Assembly: GCA_900550315.1 (NCBI GenBank)
Contig: URRK01000104.1
Coordinates: forward strand, 1 to 6,198
Length of the DNA stretch: 6,198 bases
Direction of reading: 5' to 3'
From: an uncultured Oscillospiraceae bacterium
GTDB taxonomy: Bacteria; Bacillota; Clostridia; Oscillospirales; Acutalibacteraceae
The notes beneath the pieces are model-generated. The model was given only the letters and a program-made list of their open reading frames with translations, made no database searches and had not been told where the DNA came from. Shown piece after piece: positions 1 through 5,710 of this stretch (position 1 is its first letter; each line of letters begins with the position of its first letter). The translations under genes were made by a program, and so were the position numbers.

Positions 1-576
1 CTTATTTTTGCAGTCGTACGCCGGTTGCAGAACCCTGCCGCTGTGAAATATATCTGCCTTAAACCTTTGAACCGCCGAAACGGCACCCTCGGCATTTTTA
101 ATTTGGCCAAGCTTTTGGGTGCCGCTGTATTTTTCGGTTAAATGGGTATAATTCAGCAGCAAACATTCCTCCCAAACCGCTATTGACCTTTTATTTTTAA
201 CCGAAAGCAACACACCCAGCTTTTCAATATTCAAAACTGAATTGGCGTTATATTGCACCAAATAAATTTGCTGCTCCCGGTTAAACTGCACTCTGCAATC
301 CTCTGCCTTAAAGCTGTCTCTTTTAGGGTACAACTGCTGCCACAGCTTTATGGCGGCCGCCTTAGCAGCCGCTGCGTTTTTTAGGCGGGCTACCGGCTGT
401 TCCTTTGCAAAACGCTGAATAAACGGAGTATATTCCTCCACCGAAAAGGTTGGTATATTTTCATCTGCTTTGTTATTTTGCAAAATAACAAGGCTTAAAA
501 CCCCGGCCGCAACCAAAACAGCCGCCGCTGCAAAAATAAAATTTTTTTTGCCAAAGTGCTTACAAATTCCCCCCAC
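1..576 (-). CDS. Membrane-anchored protein of unknown function, partial (C-terminus beyond left edge)
   Basis: The frame is open from just below the lipoprotein stop to the window edge, so 192 codons are visible and the C-terminus is missing. The only canonical start in frame is the GTG at 576; an in-frame stop lies at 604-606. From there the protein has a short basic N-terminus (MGGICKHFGKKN), one membrane segment at about residues 13-32 rich in Ala, Val and Leu, and then a soluble domain. The soluble part has an alanine-rich helix leading into a WQQLYP motif, followed by alternating strand-like hydrophobic stretches. That order faintly recalls NTF2-fold immunity proteins, but the likeness is too weak for a family call. 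The single N-terminal helix suggests a membrane-tethered protein. It is the fourth gene of the operon that starts near 2750, 33 bases after the lipoprotein. The start is uncertain: no good ribosome binding site precedes GTG 576. Confidence 0.7.
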   Translation of the reverse strand, partial: MGGICKHFGKKNFIFAAAAVLVAAGVLSLVILQNNKADENIPTFSVEEYTPFIQRFAKEQPVARLKNAAAAKAAAIKLWQQLYPKRDSFKAEDCRVQFNREQQIYLVQYNANSVLNIEKLGVLLSVKNKRSIAVWEECLLLNYTHLTEKYSGTQKLGQIKNAEGAVSAVQRFKADIFHSGRVLQPAYDCKNK

Positions 577-609
577 AAAAACAAGTTGGCACCAAAAAGC
601 ATTTCAATT

Positions 610-1200
610 TTATTTCTGCAAAACCGGCAGCGTTGCCGTTTTTGGCGCTTGCGCCGCACCAAATAAATATTCTACCATTAAGCTCGCACCGTTATTTAAA
701 AACGCGGCGTTTGTTACCGGCATATCTGTTTTTGAAAATTCAAGCGCATATTCTTGGTAAAACAAGTTTTTATTAAAGATGTTTTGCACCACAACACTTC
801 TGCCGGCAAAGGCGTTTTTCTGCGGCACGCGAATATAGGCCACCAGCATTTTGTGGTTTGCCAACACATAATTAAATTCTTCCGAAAACGCATTGTTTAA
901 AGCATCATAGTATTGATGGGTGGCTATTCCCGTTCCCATTCCAATTTCAATATCAACAATATTATCTTGAATCATATTTATTTTAAGGGGATGATTGGTT
1001 GTTTTAGAAAGCACAACTTCCCCCTTTTCGTTGTAAATGCTGTACCCAACTGTGGCATTACCGCATGAATATATTTTGTAGTACTTTCCAAAATCAATAA
1101 CGGCGGTGTTTTCCCCGGCGCTCGCTGCCCCCTTATAAGGCGAACAGGCGGAAACAAAGCAAAAAAGAAAAACCACCAGCAAGCTTATTAATTTTTTCAT
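610..1200 (-). CDS. Lipoprotein of unknown function
   Basis: This 196-residue protein begins with a classic lipoprotein signal peptide: two lysines, a hydrophobic core (LISLLVVFLFCF) and the lipobox V-S-A-C with the lipidated cysteine at residue 19. It is therefore expected to be processed by Lgt and signal peptidase II and held on the outer face of the cytoplasmic membrane. The mature part is about 178 residues of mixed strand-like sequence with no motif I recognise. A short segment, YSIYNEKGEVVLSKTTNHP, looks like a beta-hairpin. The start is well supported: ATG at 1200 has A plus six G at 1213-1207 with a 6-base spacer. It lies 25 bases after the five-helix membrane protein gene and 33 bases before the membrane-anchored gene, in the same operon. 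It could be an extracellular partner of the membrane protein; that is inference from gene order. Confidence 0.85.
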   Translation of the reverse strand: MKKLISLLVVFLFCFVSACSPYKGAASAGENTAVIDFGKYYKIYSCGNATVGYSIYNEKGEVVLSKTTNHPLKINMIQDNIVDIEIGMGTGIATHQYYDALNNAFSEEFNYVLANHKMLVAYIRVPQKNAFAGRSVVVQNIFNKNLFYQEYALEFSKTDMPVTNAAFLNNGASLMVEYLFGAAQAPKTATLPVLQK

Positions 1201-1225
1201 AATCTACCCCCCTATTTTTGCCTAC

Positions 1226-2185
1226 TTAAACGCTTAACCACACATATAAAGCTATTGAACCCGCATACAAAACTACCGCGGCAGCAAAAAGCCACTTGCA
1301 AAGCTTGGCAGTACGGCCTTGGCCCACCGTTTTTGGGAACCTTTTTAGGCTTTGTGCCGCGGCGAGCGTCCCATTTGCGGCGTAAGGCATTATGACGGCC
1401 GCAAACACGGCAGCTTCGTTTAAGGACTGTTGCTTTACTAAAAAAATTCCCGTAAGCATTAGCAACGGCAGAAAAACAAAAAATATTGCTTTGGCAACCG
1501 ATTCTAACCCTAAAAGAACGGCCGGCGTTCTGTTTTGCCTGGCCGGCACACAGCCGCCCGGTCCTATTCCGGTGCGTTTTTGTAACTCGTAAAATATATT
1601 TTGCACCTGTTTCAAGCTATACTGGCTATCGTCTATTACTGCCGTTCCATTGGCCGTTACAAAAAGCAACGCCTGCCCTGCCCCAAAGGCTTTTGTCGGC
1701 AAATAAACCGAAACCGGAATACCACCCGCCCCGGAGGTTATTTTTACTGTTTGCAGCAGGTTTTGTTTTTTTAGCATTAAAGCAATTTCTTTATTAGAAT
1801 ACGCACCAAATAAACGCAATTCGCTATACTTAATTTGTTTTGGCTTAAGCAATTTTGCCTTTAGGCTGTTGCGCTTTTTTGGCGGCAACCGGTAAACCTT
1901 GTGCAGGGGAACAATTTCAAAATAATCGGTATAAAAAGTTACTTTAGCCCGCAGCAGCAAAAATAGCAGAAAAACCGCAATAACGGTTGCCAGCACAGCA
2001 CCAAAAAAGTCCCACACTAACTGCAGCACCAAAGGCCCCTCAAGCCAATTTGAATTGAAACCGGTGAAAAAAATTGCTATAAACACATAGCAGGCCGCAG
2101 CTATCCACACCCCACATAACAATACCATTGCGGCATACTGGGTTCCAAACGGGCGTATTGTTTTTTGTGGTACGCGTTTTTTCAC
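1226..2185 (-). CDS. Polytopic membrane protein with internal soluble domain, unknown function
   Basis: This 319-residue protein has about five predicted membrane segments (roughly residues 17-41, 52-78, 231-250, 257-277 and 297-318). A soluble region of about 150 residues separates segments 2 and 3. Residues 81-128 of that region (VTFYTDYFEIVPL, then a lysine-rich loop, then IKYSELRLFG) resemble the strand pattern of bacterial PH-like domains found in YdbT-type membrane proteins. This is a pattern resemblance, not a confirmed match. The lysine-rich linker at about residues 103-118 suggests the domain is cytosolic, by the positive-inside rule. The start codon is GTG at 2185, supported by GGAGGG at 2198-2193 with a 7-base spacer. 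It follows the helical protein gene by 19 bases and precedes the lipoprotein by 25 bases, so co-expression is very likely. No catalytic or transport motif is visible. Confidence 0.85.
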   Translation of the reverse strand: MKKRVPQKTIRPFGTQYAAMVLLCGVWIAAACYVFIAIFFTGFNSNWLEGPLVLQLVWDFFGAVLATVIAVFLLFLLLRAKVTFYTDYFEIVPLHKVYRLPPKKRNSLKAKLLKPKQIKYSELRLFGAYSNKEIALMLKKQNLLQTVKITSGAGGIPVSVYLPTKAFGAGQALLFVTANGTAVIDDSQYSLKQVQNIFYELQKRTGIGPGGCVPARQNRTPAVLLGLESVAKAIFFVFLPLLMLTGIFLVKQQSLNEAAVFAAVIMPYAANGTLAAAQSLKRFPKTVGQGRTAKLCKWLFAAAVVLYAGSIALYVWLSV

Positions 2186-2204
2186 TCTTAAGCCCTCCGG
2201 CCGT

Positions 2205-2663
2205 TTAATTTTTAGGTCTGCCTATTTTTTCGTTCCATTTTTGTTGGTACGGCCGTGCAAAAGCTTTGAAATACCTGCGCGAAACACAACCCCCGTTTTC
2301 CGCAATCACTTCCGGCAGGGTGTGCAAAGCGTCGGCCAAATCGGTGGCTTGCTCAAATTGTTTAAGCTGCAAAAGCTCTTTTAACCTTATAAGGTTTTTG
2401 CAAAGTAACACCAAAACACTACTGTTTTTGTACACAACCGTTTTAACATATACATTTTCGTGCCGGCAAAACGCCCAGGCCTGCCCCAAACCGTTTAACT
2501 TTGCCAAGGTTTGGCGAATAGTATTATTGGCAATTGGCTCCGCCGTGTTTTGCAGTAGGGCTATTAAGCTTTCAAGAACGGGAATATTTTCAGCCGCCCG
2601 AATGTTTCCGCGTATTAAAACAAGGCAAAAGCTTAAATCTATTAGCTCGTTTTGTGTAATCAT
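2205..2663 (-). CDS. Helical cytoplasmic protein of unknown function
   Basis: First gene of the four-gene operon. Two in-frame ATGs compete. The one at 2678 (157 residues) has no good ribosome binding site. The one at 2663 (152 residues, starting MITQNELIDL) has GGAG at 2676-2673 with a 9-base spacer, so I prefer it. The product has no signal peptide or membrane segment and is predicted to be mostly alpha-helical. The C-terminal half is distinctive: a leucine-rich helix pair, then LADALHTLPEVIAENGG, then an aromatic and basic tail (YFKAFARPYQQKW). I have the impression of similar unnamed clostridial proteins with an ALH-LPE motif but cannot give a family name. It ends 19 bases before the membrane protein gene, whose ribosome binding site fills that gap. 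A cytoplasmic partner for the membrane proteins is possible but unproven. Confidence 0.8.
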   Translation of the reverse strand: MITQNELIDLSFCLVLIRGNIRAAENIPVLESLIALLQNTAEPIANNTIRQTLAKLNGLGQAWAFCRHENVYVKTVVYKNSSVLVLLCKNLIRLKELLQLKQFEQATDLADALHTLPEVIAENGGCVSRRYFKAFARPYQQKWNEKIGRPKN

Positions 2664-2757
2664 GCCCTTTAACTCCATTGCGCTTTAAGTTAACACGCGG
2701 CCGGCAGGCTGCAATTTTGCCTTTGGCCGGTACAGCCCAAGCTTACTGTATAGTATA

Positions 2758-2786
2758 AGTATAGCGTTTGAAAGCGCCCTTGTCAA
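2758..2786 (-). promoter_or_regulatory. Sigma-A promoter of the four-gene operon
   Basis: The minus strand reads TTGACA at 2786-2781, a spacer of exactly 17 bases, and TATACT at 2763-2758. The -35 box is a perfect consensus and the -10 box matches five of six positions. Transcription should start near 2751, leaving a leader of roughly 75-90 bases before the first gene. The leader holds an imperfect hairpin (CCGGC paired with GCCGG, with bulges, 2701-2730) with no clear function. No other promoter in the window approaches this quality, so the operon is probably expressed independently of the Rhs locus upstream. Confidence 0.85.
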
Positions 2787-2791
2787 CCTGG

Positions 2792-2812
2792 CGGCACGCG
2801 TACTGCGCGCCG
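2792..2812 (-). other. GC-rich hairpin between the 196-residue gene and the operon promoter
   Basis: An inverted repeat pairs CGGC with GCCG and GCG with CGC around a 5-base loop, with a two-base bulge. It sits directly upstream of the -35 box at 2786 and about 70 bases after the stop of the preceding gene. It has no T-tract, so it is not a standard intrinsic terminator. It could be a weak or factor-assisted terminator, an operator, or chance in a GC-rich patch. Confidence 0.3.
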
Positions 2813-2878
2813 CGCCGGAGCAATTGTGGCACAGCGGCTGCCCTAACAAGCTGCAAGGGGCAGTGTGTTGGAGCAAAT

Positions 2879-3469
2879 TTACCGCCAAAAATCTACGGCT
2901 TTAGAAAGCTTAACAACCGTTAGCGCAAAGTATTCCTCCATATCGTATCCGCCACGAATTAAATTGCGGCGCACCGCCAAATACTGTTCAGCCACTTCTT
3001 GGGAGGGCATTAGGCCGAATTGGTTTAACTGCTTTTTTATAGGCGCAAAAACTTTTTGAATGAATTCAATTTTTGTTACCAGGTCCTCATAAAAGCAGGA
3101 TGTTTGCATATCAACATCGGCGTAATCAAAACCCAAGTCCTGCTCAATTGCAACACTTTCAAAAGTGGTACTAAAATTATTTAGGCTTTCAACCTGTAAA
3201 CAAAAAATGTTAAGGCCTAACTCTTGGCAATGGTCTGCATACCTTTTTAAATAAACCGTGTCAGGCACTGCCCAAAGCCGATTATCCCTAAAACCGAACC
3301 ACCGCTCCATGGACTCGCGATTCAAAGCTTCCGAAACGCTGTCTGTTCTTTCGTCCAGCGGCCAGGTTTCATGCGCACCTATTCCAAAGTAGTTTTCAAG
3401 ATCTAATGGAACACCCTTGTTTCCAATCGACTTGATAATAAATCCGTTTTTCAACCATGTTTTTTTCAT
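2879..3469 (-). CDS. Hypothetical cytoplasmic protein next to the toxin locus
   Basis: I do not recognise this 196-residue protein. It has no signal peptide or membrane segment and is acidic overall. It is rich in aromatic residues, with a cluster at about residues 36-73 (ETWPLDE, ERWFGF, LWAVPDTVY) and a helical C-terminus ending GYDMEEYFALTVVKLSKAVD. The ATG at 3469 is supported by GGAAG at 3483-3479 with a 9-base spacer. It lies 154 bases downstream of the second small immunity-like gene and is followed by about 190 noncoding bases holding the next operon's promoter. Single small acidic cytoplasmic proteins downstream of Rhs modules are often immunity proteins for other tips, so that is a reasonable guess. 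The larger gap makes co-transcription with the Rhs modules less certain. Confidence 0.8.
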   Translation of the reverse strand: MKKTWLKNGFIIKSIGNKGVPLDLENYFGIGAHETWPLDERTDSVSEALNRESMERWFGFRDNRLWAVPDTVYLKRYADHCQELGLNIFCLQVESLNNFSTTFESVAIEQDLGFDYADVDMQTSCFYEDLVTKIEFIQKVFAPIKKQLNQFGLMPSQEVAEQYLAVRRNLIRGGYDMEEYFALTVVKLSKAVDFWR

Positions 3470-3623
3470 TTATTACAACTTCCGTTTCGGCAAATAAATA
3501 AAATCTGCCAACGCCGCTTGCCGGCCATTAATTTTAAGAAAATACTAAACCATTAGGTTCTGCCTTCCGCTGAAGAATCGCCTTTGTCAATCAATCCTGC
3601 GCCCAAAAGTCCGTAAGGCTGCG

Positions 3624-3854
3624 CTATTCACCAAAAGGCACAAAGCCCTCCGTCCAAAACATCTCGTTCAGTTTATATTCCGAAATACAAAAATCGTCCG
3701 GGTGGTCTTTAAACTTTGGGTGGCTTTTTAACCGTTCCCTAGCCGCCTCAGCCTTTTGCAGCGTTGAATAAACTGCAATATATATTTCTATATCAAGAAT
3801 TTCATTGTTCTCTACAACCTCATAAGAATGGCTTAATTCATAAACATACTCCAT
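3624..3854 (-). CDS. Small DUF7336-like protein, probable immunity protein (copy 2)
   Basis: A 76-residue soluble protein beginning MEYVYELSHSYE. The core reads VYSTLQKAEAARERLK, then FKDHPDDF and a WTEGF motif near the end. This pattern of tyrosine-rich first strand, ST-xx-KA helix, FKD-x-P-x-DF turn and WTEGF agrees with my memory of the DUF7336 family; a profile search was not possible. An upstream ATG at 3866 overlaps the preceding stop as ATGA. The ATG at 3854 has GAGG at 3864-3861 with a 6-base spacer and gives the family-like N-terminus, so I chose it. It follows its paralogue directly (stop at 3865-3863) and shares the motifs VY-x-L-x-H, FST/YST-xx-KA and FKD-x-P-x-DF with it. Position behind an orphan Rhs toxin suggests immunity, by context only. 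Confidence 0.8.
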   Translation of the reverse strand: MEYVYELSHSYEVVENNEILDIEIYIAVYSTLQKAEAARERLKSHPKFKDHPDDFCISEYKLNEMFWTEGFVPFGE

Positions 3855-3862
3855 GCCGCACC

Positions 3863-4078
3863 TCATATAAAATCATAATCGTCAAAATCTACCGGAACCT
3901 TTTCAATTTCAAAATCATTAGGGTAATCTTTAAACCCTATCACCGTTTTGTAAAACCGAATGGCCCTTTTGGCTTTGGCCCTTGTGGAAAAATAGCCCAA
4001 TGACTTAGTATCGCAGATCCAACCGTCTCCGTCCGGCTCGATTTTTCGCCTATGTTTTAAGCCATAAACACATTTCAT
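3863..4078 (-). CDS. Small DUF7336-like protein, probable cognate immunity of the orphan Rhs tip (copy 1)
   Basis: A 71-residue soluble protein starting MKCVYGLKHRR. It contains GYFSTRAKAKRAIRFYK and FKDYPNDFEIE, which align with the neighbouring 76-residue protein, so the two are paralogues. This copy lacks the WTEGF end and finishes with an acidic tail (VDFDDYDFI). The ATG at 4078 is preceded by AGGAGA at 4092-4087 with an 8-base spacer. An upstream ATG at 4114 lies inside the orphan toxin frame and has no such site. The stop of the orphan Rhs module overlaps this start by one base (TAATG), the tight coupling typical of toxin-immunity pairs. The acidic tail could suit neutralising a basic toxin domain; this is inference from composition and position. 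Confidence 0.8.
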   Translation of the reverse strand: MKCVYGLKHRRKIEPDGDGWICDTKSLGYFSTRAKAKRAIRFYKTVIGFKDYPNDFEIEKVPVDFDDYDFI

Positions 4079-5208
4079 TAATCTAATCTCCTGTAGTATA
4101 TACCGTTGATCCAACCAAATCCTTTGCCCGACGAGTCTAAAATATATAAATCACCGTCTATTATAAATATATCCTCATCTCTTACTGCAAAGGACTTAAG
4201 TTTTAGATCCCTAGTAAGCCATTTTTTAATTTTATTAAAATCTCTTCTTGCACCCGGTTTCCAATTTCCTTTTCCCCATTTATTATCCATCATTCTACGG
4301 GCGTTTTCCTCTGCCGATAACGAATAATCTACCATCCCCTTATTCACATAACTCGGATGTTGTGTTGAGCGTTTTTTCTTTGAGTCCTTGGATTTCTTTT
4401 TTGACAATAAAACATTTGAAATACCGGACCAAATATTAGAAAACATTAAGCTTGTGGACTCCGATAGCTGCGCTATCATTAATTTAAACGGCTCTGTTGT
4501 AGTTATATACCCTATTACAGCACAGGCAGCTATCGCTGCTCCAATTAACAAAAGCACCAATAAATCGTCAACTAATGCCATGTCGCCCGATGGGTCAGAA
4601 AAGGCAATTGGACTATTTCCGCAGTAGGCGTACATATTGTGGGCCAATGTTCCCTGCCCCGTGGAAACATAGCCGTCCGCATTAATAAACCGCCCGGTTT
4701 CCGGGTCGTAGTAGCGGCTGTTGAGGTAATACAGCTCGGTTTCGGAATCGTAATAATACCCGCGGTAGCGGAACGGGTTGGCTTTACCCACGGTTTCGGC
4801 CAAAGACCCGGTAACGCTTAAAAGCTTGCCCCAGCTATCGTAACTGTATTGCACCACGCTATTTAAGTCGCTGTCGTAAAGGCCTATCACATCGCCCTGC
4901 AAATTGTAATAGTAATAATAGTTGTTGCCGTTATACTCCATTGCATGGCGCGTACCGGCGGCGTCATAATCAAACCAAATTTGTTGGTTATTGTAAATTT
5001 GGGAAACAATTTTATCGCCGTCTAACAGGTAGTCGGTTGCAACTCCGTTCACCTTTTTTTGGGTACGGTAGCCGGAATCGTCATATTCAAAAGAAAGGCT
5101 TTTTCCGTTTGCCGCAGCTGTTGCCAACCGGCGGCCGTTTTGCCATGTAAAGGTGAAGCAACTGTAAGAAAATATATGACTCTCACACTTAAACCTGTTA
5201 ACGCACAA
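4078..5208 (-). CDS. Orphan Rhs C-terminal module (end of Rhs core plus a distinct toxin domain)
   Basis: This 376-codon frame holds the end of an Rhs protein without its N-terminal bulk. Residues about 18-208 are Rhs repeats and the Rhs-associated core, including FDYDAAGTRHAMEYNG, GDVIGLYDS, YYLNSRYYDPETGRFINAD and the DPSG end motif. A hydrophobic stretch follows (212-236), then a lysine-rich linker (269-280), then a C-terminal domain of about 90 residues (288-376). That domain contains ENARRMMDNKWGKGNWKPG, FNKIKKWLTR and a glycine/tyrosine-rich end; I cannot assign it to a named toxin family. The only start near the 5' end is TTG at 5208 with no ribosome binding site, and the first 16 or so residues are not Rhs-like. 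It therefore looks like a silent donor cassette and not a normal gene. It lies in the same frame as the preceding immunity stop. Its own stop overlaps the next immunity start. An internal ATG (residue 210) could express the tip alone. Confidence 0.75.
   Translation of the reverse strand: MCVNRFKCESHIFSYSCFTFTWQNGRRLATAAANGKSLSFEYDDSGYRTQKKVNGVATDYLLDGDKIVSQIYNNQQIWFDYDAAGTRHAMEYNGNNYYYYYNLQGDVIGLYDSDLNSVVQYSYDSWGKLLSVTGSLAETVGKANPFRYRGYYYDSETELYYLNSRYYDPETGRFINADGYVSTGQGTLAHNMYAYCGNSPIAFSDPSGDMALVDDLLVLLLIGAAIAACAVIGYITTTEPFKLMIAQLSESTSLMFSNIWSGISNVLLSKKKSKDSKKKRSTQHPSYVNKGMVDYSLSAEENARRMMDNKWGKGNWKPGARRDFNKIKKWLTRDLKLKSFAVRDEDIFIIDGDLYILDSSGKGFGWINGIYYRRLD
4697..4751. repeat. Direct repeat in the Rhs core, orphan copy
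   Basis: These 55 bases match 6144-6198 at every position (offset 1447). They encode the DSETELYYLNSRYYDPET part of the Rhs core. The match degrades just below 4697, where the two toxins begin to diverge. The true repeat is probably longer, because the partner copy is cut off by the window edge. Confidence 0.95.
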
Positions 5209-5226
5209 AAGGTTCTTAACAAGCTT

Positions 5227-5709
5227 TTATGGATGCTCCCTCGTTAGGGAATATTCGTACATAATATAGTTTGCATATTGGGTTGCTTGCCGCTCTCGCC
5301 CAATTGATGTTAATGAAATGTTGTTTATCCATTGATAGTAGTGGGTCAGTTCGTGAGCCAATGTAAACAAAATCGAGGCAAGTGCATCGTCGTTCCCTAA
5401 ATTACTTACCAGTTCATCATAATCGCCTGTTGCAATTCTAATGTAGGGCTCGTCAAAATACGAAAAAGGTTCAAAAAAACTTCCGACCACCCGGTCGCCG
5501 TCTTTTGTTTTAATTGTTTTTGCATCTTTTACATAAACAACAACTCTTAACGGAAAATAATATTGTGTTCTCACCCAAGCCGCAAACTGTGCGCAAGCGC
5601 GTTTTACTTCGGGGTGAACCCCCCGTTCGTACCGAAAGCGCAAACCCACTCGTCTGGCGCTTTCTTTTGGCAAATTCTTTTCCCAATCGTTTATTGTCCA
5701 AATATGCAT
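5227..5709 (-). CDS. HExxH metallopeptidase-like protein, probable immunity protein of the main Rhs toxin
   Basis: A 160-residue soluble protein starting MHIWTINDWEKNLPKES. It carries HELTH at residues 119-123, followed by YYQW, and an ERQATQYAN segment with glutamate 139. HExxH supplies two zinc-binding histidines and the catalytic glutamate; the downstream E-x-x-A-x-x-A helix could supply the third ligand, as in ImmA/IrrE-like minigluzincins. Zinc peptidase activity is therefore plausible, but the role here is more likely immunity because of its place directly behind a toxin. The start at ATG 5709 is supported by AGGAAG at 5725-5720 with a 10-base spacer. The frame stays open up to 5898, but that part overlaps the Rhs gene. 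One base separates the Rhs stop (5713-5711) from this start, implying translational coupling. I recall similar proteins ending TREHP beside other Firmicute Rhs or WapA-type genes, but cannot verify this. Confidence 0.85.
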   Translation of the reverse strand: MHIWTINDWEKNLPKESARRVGLRFRYERGVHPEVKRACAQFAAWVRTQYYFPLRVVVYVKDAKTIKTKDGDRVVGSFFEPFSYFDEPYIRIATGDYDELVSNLGNDDALASILFTLAHELTHYYQWINNISLTSIGRERQATQYANYIMYEYSLTREHP

Positions 5710-5710
5710 A

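Noticed and set aside
470..760. Plus-strand open frame of 96 codons
   Set aside because: It lies antisense to two supported minus-strand genes, has low-complexity Ala/Lys-rich sequence and no ribosome binding site. The other plus-strand open frames in the window are rejected for the same reason.
2839..2864. CTGCCC and GGGCAG inverted repeat after the 196-residue gene
   Set aside because: Only six base pairs with a 14-base loop and no T-tract; too weak to call a terminator.
2685..2888. Minus-strand open frame of 67 codons over the intergenic region
   Set aside because: It spans the promoter and GC-rich hairpin, has no ribosome binding site and the translation is Arg/Ala-rich without structure.
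3585..3590. TTGACA on the minus strand upstream of the 196-residue gene, a possible -35 box
   Set aside because: No acceptable -10 box lies 16-18 bases downstream; the nearest candidate (TAGTAT) is about 37 bases away.
5185..5222. Possible hairpin between the HExxH gene and the orphan Rhs module (TTAAGAACC with GGTTTAA)
   Set aside because: The stem is short and bulged, the loop is about 15 bases and there is no T-tract, so it is not a credible terminator.
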